From the NCBI GenBank assembly GCA_018375675.1, contig JAHACW010000070.1, positions 1-10,122 on the forward strand: 10,122 bases of DNA, read 5' to 3'. Made by a program: the position numbers and the translations under genes. The DNA is from Actinomyces sp. Its GTDB lineage: Bacteria; Actinomycetota; Actinomycetes; Actinomycetales; Actinomycetaceae. Under the pieces are notes generated by a model, which was given only the letters and a program-made list of their open reading frames with translations, was not told the DNA's origin and searched no databases. Positions 1 to 6,283 of the stretch are shown here, piece after piece. Numbering within the stretch: position 1 is the stretch's first letter; the number at the start of each line of letters is the position of its first letter.

Positions 1-99
1 CGCCGGAGGCCCCGGCCGCCCGCGAGCCGTCCGCGCGGCATGGTGTGGCTTGTGGCCCCACGGGTGTTCCGGGCGCCGGAGGCCCCGGCCGCCCGCGAG
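1..99. repeat. GC-rich 26-bp direct repeat at window edge
   Basis: An identical 26-bp sequence beginning CGCCGGAGGCCCCGGCCGCC occurs at 1-26 and 74-99, a 73-bp offset. The sequence between and after the copies is not repeated. GGCGCCGGAGG at 72-82 is also inverted at 159-169, so the second copy could sit in a long stem. The start of the window may cut a longer tandem repeat. I see no gene in 1-259; short open frames there run across repeats and have no ribosome binding site. Function unknown. Confidence 0.7.
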
Positions 100-259
100 G
101 CTAGGCGACCTCACTTCGCTCGGCGCCGCGCCTCGAAGCCCGCCCGTGCCCTCCGGACCCTCCGGCGCCCTCCACACCAGTGAGCCGTTGTGCTGATGTG
201 TGGCTAGCGCGTCAGCTCGAAGCCCGGCCAGGCCCTGTCGGTCAGGTGGTCCGGCTGTC

Positions 260-422
260 TGAAACCGCGATCGCCTTTGCTCGCTTGTATCAGTCTGGGA
301 TTGAAACCGCTATCGCCTTTGCGGGTGAGAAATGGGTGTGTTTGGTGCATTTTTCGGGTGCAGAGGTGATGCCGGTTTCAAGGCTTCCTTGTTGGGGGCG
401 AGCAGTGGTGTTGGTGGTTTCA
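260..422. repeat. Four-unit palindromic array, 42-bp pitch (family B)
   Basis: Two forward 21-bp units starting TGAAACCGCGATCGCCTTTG lie at 260-280 and 302-322; they differ at one base. Two reverse-complement, more diverged units lie at 360-380 (17 of 21 match) and 402-422. The offset within each pair is exactly 42 bp, and all four are symmetric about position 341. The centre carries its own dyad: GAGAAATG near 327-334 faces CATTTTTC near 348-355. A weak further unit may continue the phase to the left at 218, with a similar CGAAGCCCG at 134. The segment could be a protein-phasing site, a structured RNA or a relic of a small mobile repeat; the sequence does not decide. Confidence 0.75.
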
Positions 423-448
423 GCGTCGCTATGTTGTCGCGCCTCGTG

Positions 449-567
449 CGCGAAAAAGTTCGCCCAGCGCACGAGAAATGCCCCAAAACTGGCGTTTTGT
501 GGCGTGCTGGGCGAGTTTTTTCGCGGAAACGCGGCTGGAGGGGGTGTGCTGGGCGAACTTTGTCGCG
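449..567. repeat. Family A repeat island, inverted relative to right-end array
   Basis: Three copies of a roughly 22-bp unit with consensus CGCGAAAAAGTTCGCCCAGC plus a variable AC/GC: forward at 449-470, reverse at 504-525 and reverse at 546-567. The two reverse copies are 42 bp apart. Each good unit contains a short dyad, GCGAA then four bases then TTCGC. The forward/reverse pair surrounds a centre with a CAAAAC-TGGC-GTTTTG hairpin (484-499). The island aligns in reverse complement with 9932-10050; the inner 45 bp (481-525 against 9974-10018) differ at only two positions. Open frames through this stretch are repeat by-products: they have no credible start or ribosome binding site. Confidence 0.85.
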
Positions 568-629
568 CCGTGGGACTGGCGGCCGAACCCTTCTACTGGC
601 GCCACGCTGATACGCAGCTAAACCCTATT

Positions 630-661
630 GGTGGCATGGTGGGCAGGCCACCCAGGCCACC
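630..661. other. Stem-loop in intergenic DNA
   Basis: GGTGGC (630-635) pairs with GCCACC (656-661), and inside it GGTGG (638-642) pairs with CCACC (648-652) around a five-base loop GCAGG. A 2x3 internal loop separates the two stems. No T-run follows on either strand, so an intrinsic terminator is not supported. It may close off the repeat islands to its left or be an RNA element. Confidence 0.5.
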
Positions 662-765
662 ACCTAGCGGATTAACGTGCGGTTGAGAGGGCCCAGGTGC
701 AGGTCATCAGTCCAACGCGCGCAGTGACCGGCACGCGGGCGACGACAGTGACTAACCGAAGCAAT

Positions 766-872
766 GTCGCATGCAATTTCCCAATCAACCTTTCACACAT
801 TGAAATAGCATCGTTGCAATTCCAACGTTTCCGGGTAGCTCAGAAAACTCGTTTGGGGGAATTGCATGCGAC
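766..872. repeat. 17-bp inverted repeat with recurring GGAATTGC motif
   Basis: The 17-mer at 766-782 is the reverse complement of 856-872 with one mismatch; the right arm reads GGGGAATTGCATGCGAC. The core GGAATTGC recurs as GCAATTCC at 816-823, inside the dyad CGTTG-CAATTC-CAACG (812-827), and again at 922-929, where GGAATTGCTTGCG resembles the right arm. The block is visibly richer in A and T than the flanking genes. Such a cluster could be operators for a regulator not encoded here. No gene or tRNA is seen from 690 to 1051. Confidence 0.6.
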
Positions 873-975
873 TTTTAGGTCAGGAGACCACTCCCGCACG
901 ACTCATTCACCGGCTGACGGCGGAATTGCTTGCGCGAGCGAGCCTACCCGGACAACAGACCACCCCACGCACCAC

Positions 976-993
976 CCCTGACATTTGTCATGG
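976..993. promoter_or_regulatory. Candidate operator upstream of the ABC/two-component operon
   Basis: TGACA (979-983), TT, TGTCA (986-990) form a perfect 5-bp dyad. It extends by two more base pairs (CC at 976-977, GG at 992-993) across one mismatch. The site lies about 60 bp before the first gene of the operon at 1052. A -10-like TAATAC sits at 1028-1033 without a recognisable -35 box, which would suit activator-dependent transcription with the dyad near -50 to -55. The response regulator at 3846 has a NarL-type helix-turn-helix, and such proteins bind short inverted repeats as dimers, so autoregulation is plausible but inferred. Confidence 0.4.
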
Positions 994-1051
994 CACTACC
1001 TGCATCAAAGGGCACGTCCGGCCCCATTAATACGAGCGCAAACTGGGAGCC

Positions 1052-1774
1052 ATGAACGCAGAAGCAACGCCCGCCCTCCAGGCGACGAACATCCACCAGT
1101 CTTTCGGCCACGTCGACGCGCTGCGCGGCGTGAACCTCACCCTCATGCCCGGCGAGATCGTGGCTCTCCTCGGCGTCAACGGCGCGGGAAAGAGTACCTT
1201 CCTGGACATCGTCCTCGGCCTGGCCACCCCCACGCAGGGCGACATCAGCGTCTACGGCATGAGCCCGCGCGAGGCCGTGCGCCGCTCCCTCGTGAGCGCG
1301 ATGCTCCAGACCGGATCGATGCCGCGCGACGGCAAGGTCCGCAACACGATCGACCTGGTCGCCGCCATGCACGCCAACCCGATCCCCACAGACGAGCTCC
1401 TGGAGCGCACGAACCTCACGAAGCTCGCGAAGCGCCCGCTCGACAAGCTCTCCGGCGGTGAGCGCCAGCGCGTGCGCCTCGCCCTCGCACTGGCTGGCAA
1501 CCCCGATTTCCTGATCCTCGACGAGCCGACTGCCGGCATGGACGCGCTAGCCCGCCGCGCGTTCTGGGAGACGATGCGCGCCGAGGCCGCGGAGGGCCGC
1601 ACGCTCCTCTTCGCCACGCACTACCTGACCGAGGCCCGCAAGGACGCCGACCGCATCGTCATCATCGACGCCGGGAAGGTCCTCCTGGACGCTCCCACCG
1701 AGCAGGTCGTCGCCGACAACGAGGACCTCGAAGACGTTTTCGAGCGCATCACCTCCCACGCCGACGCCGAGTGA
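1052..1774 (+). CDS. ABC transporter ATP-binding protein (ABC-2 exporter type)
   Basis: Cytoplasmic ATPase that would drive the permease encoded next. The 240 residues hold a complete nucleotide-binding domain: Walker A GVNGAGKST (41-49), Q-loop glutamine 86 in MLQTG, signature LSGGE (133-137), Walker B FLILDEP (153-159), D-loop AGMD (161-164) and switch histidine 190. The second Walker A position is Val where Pro is usual in this subfamily. Length and motif spacing fit the DrrA/CcmA-like ABC-2 group used for drug, lantibiotic or lipid export; the substrate cannot be read. ATG 1052 is the first start after an in-frame TAA at 1028. GGGAG lies only two bases upstream, so the ribosome binding site is poor and a very short leader from the TAATAC-like -10 is possible. 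It is the first gene of the exporter-kinase-regulator operon. Confidence 0.93.
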   Translation: MNAEATPALQATNIHQSFGHVDALRGVNLTLMPGEIVALLGVNGAGKSTFLDIVLGLATPTQGDISVYGMSPREAVRRSLVSAMLQTGSMPRDGKVRNTIDLVAAMHANPIPTDELLERTNLTKLAKRPLDKLSGGERQRVRLALALAGNPDFLILDEPTAGMDALARRAFWETMRAEAAEGRTLLFATHYLTEARKDADRIVIIDAGKVLLDAPTEQVVADNEDLEDVFERITSHADAE

Positions 1775-1866
1775 GCGCGACGAATACCCGCCCCGATGAG
1801 CCGGCCCCGGCCTCGTCCCGAGGTCCCCGCCCCACGAACGCAGACACGACACACGAAGAAGGCATC

Positions 1867-2655
1867 ATGACCACCCAGGCACCCGCACGAGCCACCGACC
1901 GACCGATCCCCTCCCCCTTCACCGGCGCCGGCAAGCTGTGGCGCGCGACGTTCCTGTCCCACATCCTCAACCCGTGGAACATGGCGTTTGCCCTGCTGCT
2001 CCCCATGTTCATGTACGCAATGTTCGGCATGACCGATGTTGCGCGCGCGACCCAGACCGGGCGCGGGAACCTGGCAGCAGCGATGATCGCGATGATGACC
2101 ACGTACGGCGTCATCCTGGTCGGAGGCTCGCTCGGTGCGACGCTGTCCGTCGAGCGCACGACCGGCATCTCGCGCATGTACGCGCTGACCCCCATCCAGC
2201 CGTGGGTGATCCTCCTCGTGCGTCTCACGGCCCTCGTGGCTCTGAGCGCGTTTATCACGCTCATCACCTTCAGCTTTGGCCTGGCAACGGGCGCGCAGAT
2301 GACCCCGGGCGCGTGGGTGGCCAGCGCTGCGGTCGTCGTCGCCCTCTCGGCCCTGGGCGCACTCATCGGCCTGGCCTGCGGATACACGATCAAGGGCGAG
2401 AACGCCTACAGCGCCTCCGCGTTCGTCATGCTGATGGGCGCATTCGTGTCCGGCATGTTCATCCCGCTGGACCAGCTGCCGCCCTTTGTCGCGCAGATCG
2501 CGCCCTTCACGCCCCTGTACGGTGCCGTTCAAGCCATCTACGCAGTCGCCGGAACCGTGACGATGCCGACCGCCGCGTGGCTCAACATTGCCGGGTGGGC
2601 GGTCATCACGGCCGGCATCGCCTGGTGGGGCGCATCCCACGACACGGGTCGATAG
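1867..2655 (+). CDS. ABC-2 type transporter permease
   Basis: Membrane partner of the upstream ATPase, 262 residues from ATG 1867. About six hydrophobic segments are visible, near residues 38-54, 68-92, 112-140, 148-173, 182-200 and 238-255, as expected for a single ABC-2 half-transporter that dimerises. SGMFIPLDQLPP (195-206) matches the conserved loop before the last part of ABC-2 permeases. The start was chosen because GAAGAAGG (1855-1862) lies four bases before it. A GTG at 1771 overlapping the ATPase stop (GTGA) is in frame and would add 32 Pro/Ala/Arg-rich residues; that extension looks like untranslated spacer, but translational coupling from it cannot be excluded. With the ATPase it should form an exporter, possibly for an antimicrobial or lipid-like compound (inference). 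Confidence 0.9.
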   Translation: MTTQAPARATDRPIPSPFTGAGKLWRATFLSHILNPWNMAFALLLPMFMYAMFGMTDVARATQTGRGNLAAAMIAMMTTYGVILVGGSLGATLSVERTTGISRMYALTPIQPWVILLVRLTALVALSAFITLITFSFGLATGAQMTPGAWVASAAVVVALSALGALIGLACGYTIKGENAYSASAFVMLMGAFVSGMFIPLDQLPPFVAQIAPFTPLYGAVQAIYAVAGTVTMPTAAWLNIAGWAVITAGIAWWGASHDTGR

Positions 2656-2664
2656 GCTGTTGCC

Positions 2665-3768
2665 ATGAAGGAGCGCTTGATCTCCCTGGCGTGGGCGGCC
2701 CCGTGGATGCTGTTCATGGGCTTCCCCCTGGCCTACGCCCTGGAGTTGACGGACACGGCCCAGCGCGTGGGCATCATCGGGCTGTGCGCCCTCCTCACGG
2801 CCGCTAACTCGGCGGCATGGTTGGCCAATCCTCTGCCCGCGCGCAACTCCTTCACGAGGCCGTTCATTCTCTCCCACGCGGCGCTGGCCGCGGTGACGGT
2901 CATCTACCTCGTCTACGCGACCTCCGTCGGCTTTCCCTACGCGTTCATGCTGACGTCGTATCTGTTGGTCGCGTGGATCTTCCAGGCGCCAAGCAGATAC
3001 ATTGTCGCGGGCGTCGTACCGATCGTCGCCGTCGCCAGCGTAGCCGCCTATGCCGAGGGAGAGCCGCTGTGGATCATCTGGTACCTGGCCCTCCTCATCG
3101 GCTTCGTCGGTATGGCCCGCTGGGGAATGGAGCGCTCGGCGCGTGAACGCCTGCGCCGCCAGGACGCGATTCAGCGCGCGAAGGCCGCCGAACGGGCGCG
3201 CCTGAGCACGGATCTGCACGACATCCTGGGGCACTCGCTGACGGGGATCACGATGGTATCCGAGCTGGCGGGTCGCCTCCTGGAGTCGGGGCGTGTGGAG
3301 GAGGCGCGCGAGCAGCTGCGCGCGGTCACCGCACAGTCGAACGAGGCCTTGGCTGACGTCCGTCGCATCGTGGCGGCCACGCGGGCCCTGTCCCCCGTCG
3401 AGGAGCTTGAGGAGGCCCGCGCCCTCCTGGAGGTCGCGCGCATCGACGCGGACATCACGAACGAGGGCGAGCCGCCGTCGGGGCCTCGCTCGGCCGCTGC
3501 CGCTCACGTGATCCGAGAGGGCGTCACGAACGCGATCCTGCACGCGCGCCCCTCGTGGGTTCGCGTCCGTCTCTCTCCGGGCGGCGTAACCGTCACGAAC
3601 GACGGCTACTCGGCCGCCTACGCCGCGTCGAGCGCGGGATCGGGGTCGGGCCTGGCGGGCCTGTCCGATCTGGTCGGCGAGGAGGGCACGCTCACCTGGG
3701 GCGCGTCGGGCTCCACGTGGACGCTCGCACTGGCCTTCGAGGCCACACCCGACACCCACTCGTCCTGA
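2665..3768 (+). CDS. Sensor histidine kinase, HisKA_3 (DesK/NarL-type) family
   Basis: Inner-membrane sensor kinase of 367 residues. Residues 1-150 form about six hydrophobic segments (near 11-28, 35-54, 68-86, 91-108, 112-130, 134-150) with no sizeable external domain, so it probably senses a signal in or at the membrane. The linker 152-182 is charged and helical. The phosphoacceptor box DLHDILGHSLT (183-193) contains H185 and the HDxxxH form of the phosphatase motif. The ATPase domain shows N289 in REGVTNA, the G1-type TNDG (311-314) and the glycine-rich GSGSGLAGL (325-333). It starts nine bases after the permease stop with only a weak ribosome binding site, so coupled translation is likely. 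Its partner is the regulator at 3846; together they probably control the exporter. Confidence 0.93.
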   Translation: MKERLISLAWAAPWMLFMGFPLAYALELTDTAQRVGIIGLCALLTAANSAAWLANPLPARNSFTRPFILSHAALAAVTVIYLVYATSVGFPYAFMLTSYLLVAWIFQAPSRYIVAGVVPIVAVASVAAYAEGEPLWIIWYLALLIGFVGMARWGMERSARERLRRQDAIQRAKAAERARLSTDLHDILGHSLTGITMVSELAGRLLESGRVEEAREQLRAVTAQSNEALADVRRIVAATRALSPVEELEEARALLEVARIDADITNEGEPPSGPRSAAAAHVIREGVTNAILHARPSWVRVRLSPGGVTVTNDGYSAAYAASSAGSGSGLAGLSDLVGEEGTLTWGASGSTWTLALAFEATPDTHSS

Positions 3769-3799
3769 AGGGCGGCGAACACAAGGAACGATCCTCTCA

Positions 3800-3829
3800 C
3801 CTGCGCTAGCCTGGTACCCCAAGCGCAGG
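3800..3829 (+). other. Hairpin between kinase and regulator genes
   Basis: CCTGCGCT (3800-3807) pairs perfectly with AGCGCAGG (3822-3829) across a 14-base loop, ending six bases before the AGGAGG of the regulator gene. TAGCCT (3807-3812) inside it resembles an actinobacterial -10 box at a suitable distance from the GTG at 3846, so an internal promoter is an alternative reading. The 77-bp gap between kinase and regulator is unusually long for a two-component pair and leaves room for either. Confidence 0.4.
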
Positions 3830-3845
3830 CAGACAGGAGGGTGAC

Positions 3846-4487
3846 GTGACGATTCGGGTACTCGTGGCCGACGACCAGGCGATGATTCGCGGCGCCCTGG
3901 CGGGGCTGCTGGACCTGGAGAGCGACATTGAGGTCGTCGCGCAGGCAGCCGACGGCGCGCAGGCCCTCGAGGAGCTGGCGCGCCTGGCATCAGCGGACGC
4001 CCCGGCCCGCGTAAGCGCCCCCGTCAACGTCGCCATCATCGACGTCGAGATGCCCCGCATGGACGGCATCACGGCCACGCAGGCGATTTGCTCCCGCTTC
4101 CCGGGCGTGCGCGTGCTGATCGTGACGACATTTGGACGCCCGGGATACCTGCAGCGCGCCCTCGACGCGGGTGCTATGGGCTTCATGGTCAAGGATGCGC
4201 CGGTCGAAGCCCTGGCCGACGGAGTGCGTACGGTGGCCTCGGGGGGCCGCGCCATTGACCAATCCCTGGCCTTAGAGGCCTTGTCGACTGGCTCCTCGCC
4301 CCTGACGGATCGGGAGGCCGACGTTTTGCGTGAGGTCGAGGGCGGCGGCACCATCGCGGATATCGCTCACTCGCTGGGACTCAGCCAGGGGACGGTGCGC
4401 AACCACGTGTCCTCGTCGATGCTGAAGATGGACGCGCGCACGCGCGCCGAGGCCGCATCCCTGGCCCGCGCGGCCGGCTGGCTGTAG
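3846..4487 (+). CDS. Response regulator, NarL/LuxR (DesR-like) family
   Basis: DNA-binding response regulator of 213 residues, partner of the preceding kinase. The receiver shows D9/D10, the phosphorylation site D66 in IIDVEMP, T94 in IVTTFG and K116 in MVKDAP. The C-terminal LuxR-type helix-turn-helix covers about 151-213, with PLTDREADVLREV and DIAHSLGLSQGTVRNHVSS carrying the recognition helix. It starts at GTG 3846, five bases after a strong AGGAGG (3835-3840). The segment between alpha-helix 2 and beta-strand 3 (about 46-60, rich in Ala, Ser and Pro) is longer than the usual short turn of this family. The most likely target is the operon's own promoter, where a TGACA-TT-TGTCA dyad is present (inference). 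Confidence 0.94.
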   Translation: MTIRVLVADDQAMIRGALAGLLDLESDIEVVAQAADGAQALEELARLASADAPARVSAPVNVAIIDVEMPRMDGITATQAICSRFPGVRVLIVTTFGRPGYLQRALDAGAMGFMVKDAPVEALADGVRTVASGGRAIDQSLALEALSTGSSPLTDREADVLREVEGGGTIADIAHSLGLSQGTVRNHVSSSMLKMDARTRAEAASLARAAGWL

Positions 4488-4492
4488 CCAGC
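4477..4492. terminator. Compact hairpin across the convergent gene ends
   Basis: GCTGGC (4477-4482) and GCCAGC (4487-4492) form a 6-bp stem around TGTA. It spans the stop codon of the response regulator and reaches the first base of the VanZ stop on the other strand. Only four bases separate the two convergent genes. No T-run follows, so termination by this hairpin alone is uncertain and read-through antisense RNA is possible. Confidence 0.35.
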
Positions 4493-5337
4493 TACGCGCC
4501 CATGAAGCGCGAATTGCGCGCCATGAAGGGCAGCAGGCGCACGCCCGCGTAGGCGCCCAGCGTGTTCATGATGACGTCGTCGATGTCGACGACACGGTAG
4601 GTGCAGGGAACGACGCCAAACAGGCCCGTGTACTGGGTCAGCTCGATGAGGCAGGAGACGGCGCAGCCGATCGCCACCCACGCCAGGACGCGGCGGTGCG
4701 GGATCGATCGAGCCAGGCGAGACCCGTCGGCGGGCGCACCCTCGGGGGCGCGGCGCATGCGCCAGGTGGTCTCCGCGAGGGCACCCAGCGGCACAAACAG
4801 TGCGATGTTGAGCAGGATCGACAGCGCGTACAGGGTGCCGCGCAGGCTCTCGCCGTCGCGGAACTGGTCAGCGACAGCCACGAAGGAACCAAACGGCGTG
4901 TAGTTGTCCCAGTGGATGATCGCGGCGCACGCGGCCACCGGGTCAGAGGGCAGCGGCAGCAGCGTAAAAATCAGCAGACCGGCCAGGTACAGGATCCAGA
5001 CAAGAGGCAGGGCGCGCGGGAGCCTCCACATCGACGAGGCGGGAGCCGCGACCACGGGAATCTCTGCCGTCGTCGGGGTGTCCGGGTTCTCCTCGCGAGG
5101 CAGGAGCGCACCCGTCTGCTTCGAGCGACGATAGATGAGCGGCAATGCTTGAACGACGGTCAGGTGTGCCCGGCTCACTCGCCCCGAAGACTGGGCCGTA
5201 TCGGTCGAGGTCTCGGCGCTCCCCGGGGTGCCACTGGCGCCCCCGCGGCGCCCGAGCATCCACCACACCGCGCAGGTGAACGCGCAGACGGCGGCATAAA
5301 GCACCAGATCAAGCGCCCAGTTGATAGCCGTATACAT
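4492..5337 (-). CDS. VanZ-family membrane protein
   Basis: Integral membrane protein of 281 residues from ATG 5337. A first hydrophobic segment (8-28) is followed by a long polar stretch (about 30-105, Ser/Thr/Ala/Arg-rich), then the VanZ-like core with helices near 110-128, 168-187, 217-235 and 255-270. The core shows NIALFVPLG (177-185), ELTQ (232-235) and RVVDIDDVIMNTLGA (248-262), the usual VanZ signature. Known VanZ relatives include the teicoplanin-resistance protein; most are uncharacterised. A longer frame begins at 5421, but ATG 5337 has AAGGAG (5352-5347) nine bases upstream and is preferred. The polar N-terminal loop is longer than in minimal VanZ proteins. It lies 175 bp downstream of the HNH gene on the same strand. 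Confidence 0.85.
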   Translation of the reverse strand: MYTAINWALDLVLYAAVCAFTCAVWWMLGRRGGASGTPGSAETSTDTAQSSGRVSRAHLTVVQALPLIYRRSKQTGALLPREENPDTPTTAEIPVVAAPASSMWRLPRALPLVWILYLAGLLIFTLLPLPSDPVAACAAIIHWDNYTPFGSFVAVADQFRDGESLRGTLYALSILLNIALFVPLGALAETTWRMRRAPEGAPADGSRLARSIPHRRVLAWVAIGCAVSCLIELTQYTGLFGVVPCTYRVVDIDDVIMNTLGAYAGVRLLPFMARNSRFMGA

Positions 5338-5341
5338 GTCA

Positions 5342-5386
5342 CCCCTCTCCTTGAGGGGAACATTACCGGCGTTATCGGGCAATGTT
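5342..5386 (-). promoter_or_regulatory. Two dyads in the VanZ leader, one enclosing its ribosome binding site
   Basis: On the minus strand CCCCTC (5358-5353), AAGGA, GAGGGG (5347-5342) form a 6-bp hairpin whose loop is the core of the AAGGAG ribosome binding site. Immediately upstream, AACATT (5359-5364) and AATGTT (5381-5386) are inverted, with inner CCG/CGG pairs around GCGTTAT. The first could limit translation; the second could be an operator or a second RNA stem. No promoter hexamers are convincing here. Confidence 0.45.
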
Positions 5387-5512
5387 GCGGACGTGCGCTC
5401 AGTTCCACAAGAGATGGACACATCGTGAGAAAACGGCTGGGAATCCGCTGGAAATTACTGGTCAGAATTGCGCGCGGTAGCGATTTAGCACACAGGGAAA
5501 ACCCACGCCCAC

Positions 5513-6250
5513 TCACCCGGAACAGGTTGACAGCTGCTCGGCGAGCGCGTCCTGCTCAGCACGGGTCACGCTCAGCCCATACGCATTCTTCACGGCGATC
5601 TGACGCTTCACGTAGTCGCAGCGGAACGCGGTATTGGGCGGCAGCCACTGGTCCGCGGACGAGGCCGATTTGTCCTCGTTGGCCTGCCCATCCACCGCAA
5701 GTAGGTTCTCCGGGTCGTTGGCGAATTCCTGGCGGCGCTGCGCGTCCCACTGCCAGGCTCCCGAACGCCACGCGTCCGCGAGGGCGACAACGTGGTCGAT
5801 CTGCACCAGGGACGAGGTCTTGTCCCCCCTCTGGAACTCGATCGTGGCACCCGTATAGGGCTCGGCGAGTGTGCCCGACAGGACCACACAGTCGCGCGTG
5901 CCCGGCTTGAACGTGGGGCGCGCCAGGTCACGGGCAAGGATATCGTTGCGGGTGTCGCAGCCGTTATGGTCGGTGTCCGCCCAGCGCTGCCCAAAAGCCT
6001 CGCGATCATACGCCGGCGCGGCCGGATCGTCGACCGACTCTCGGACCGTGAGCTCGCGCAGCTGCTGGGCCGCCTCACTATCCGGCAGGGAGGACAGCGC
6101 CTGCCCGCTGCGCAGCGGCGGCCACCCCAGGCGCGAGCGCAGTCCCAGCAAGTCCCAGCCCACGCCGGGTGCAAACGCCCAGACGAGGGCCGCAAGAATC
6201 ACCAGCAGGATGACCGTGTCCCCGATGCTCCTGCGTCGCTTGCGCGCCAT
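5513..6250 (-). CDS. Membrane-anchored or secreted HNH endonuclease family protein (DUF1524/GmrSD C-terminal-like)
   Basis: Protein of 245 residues with a basic N-terminus (ARKRRR) and one hydrophobic segment at about 11-28, so a signal anchor or uncleaved signal peptide. The domain from about 95 to 243 has the actinobacterial pattern CDTRNDILARDL, VVLSGTL-DPYTG-like (122-134), QIDHVVAL (150-157, metal-binding D152/H153), NDPENLLAVDG (178-188), NEDKS (191-195) and WLPPN (202-206). Cysteines 98, 121, 211 and 243 are spaced to allow two disulfides outside the cell. AAAGGAGG lies eight bases before the ATG. Relatives are annotated as HNH nucleases; a role in degrading extracellular or incoming DNA is inference. 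It is preceded by two tandem hairpins, so it probably starts its own transcript. Confidence 0.88.
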   Translation of the reverse strand: MARKRRRSIGDTVILLVILAALVWAFAPGVGWDLLGLRSRLGWPPLRSGQALSSLPDSEAAQQLRELTVRESVDDPAAPAYDREAFGQRWADTDHNGCDTRNDILARDLARPTFKPGTRDCVVLSGTLAEPYTGATIEFQRGDKTSSLVQIDHVVALADAWRSGAWQWDAQRRQEFANDPENLLAVDGQANEDKSASSADQWLPPNTAFRCDYVKRQIAVKNAYGLSVTRAEQDALAEQLSTCSG

Positions 6251-6283
6251 GTCTCTCTCCTCCTTTCAGACAGCCCACGCAAC

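Noticed and set aside
180..686. Open frames across the left repeat islands
   Set aside because: They run through inverted repeats, resemble no protein family, and have no ribosome binding site.
834..843. GGTAGCTCAG, like a tRNA D-arm
   Set aside because: No acceptor stem, anticodon arm or T-arm surrounds it.
697..981. Small open frame before the operon
   Set aside because: Composition is unlike the neighbouring genes, it covers the inverted repeats and nearly reaches the candidate operator, and no ribosome binding site is seen.
1771..1866. GTG start extending the permease by 32 residues
   Set aside because: The extension is Pro/Ala/Arg-rich with no family similarity, while ATG 1867 has a good ribosome binding site.
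1621..3990. Very long minus-strand open frame
   Set aside because: It is an antisense shadow of the GC-rich exporter operon; the plus-strand genes carry complete catalytic motifs.
5338..5421. Upstream start for the VanZ protein
   Set aside because: The extra 28 residues are polar and cover the hairpin and ribosome binding site of the preferred start at 5337.
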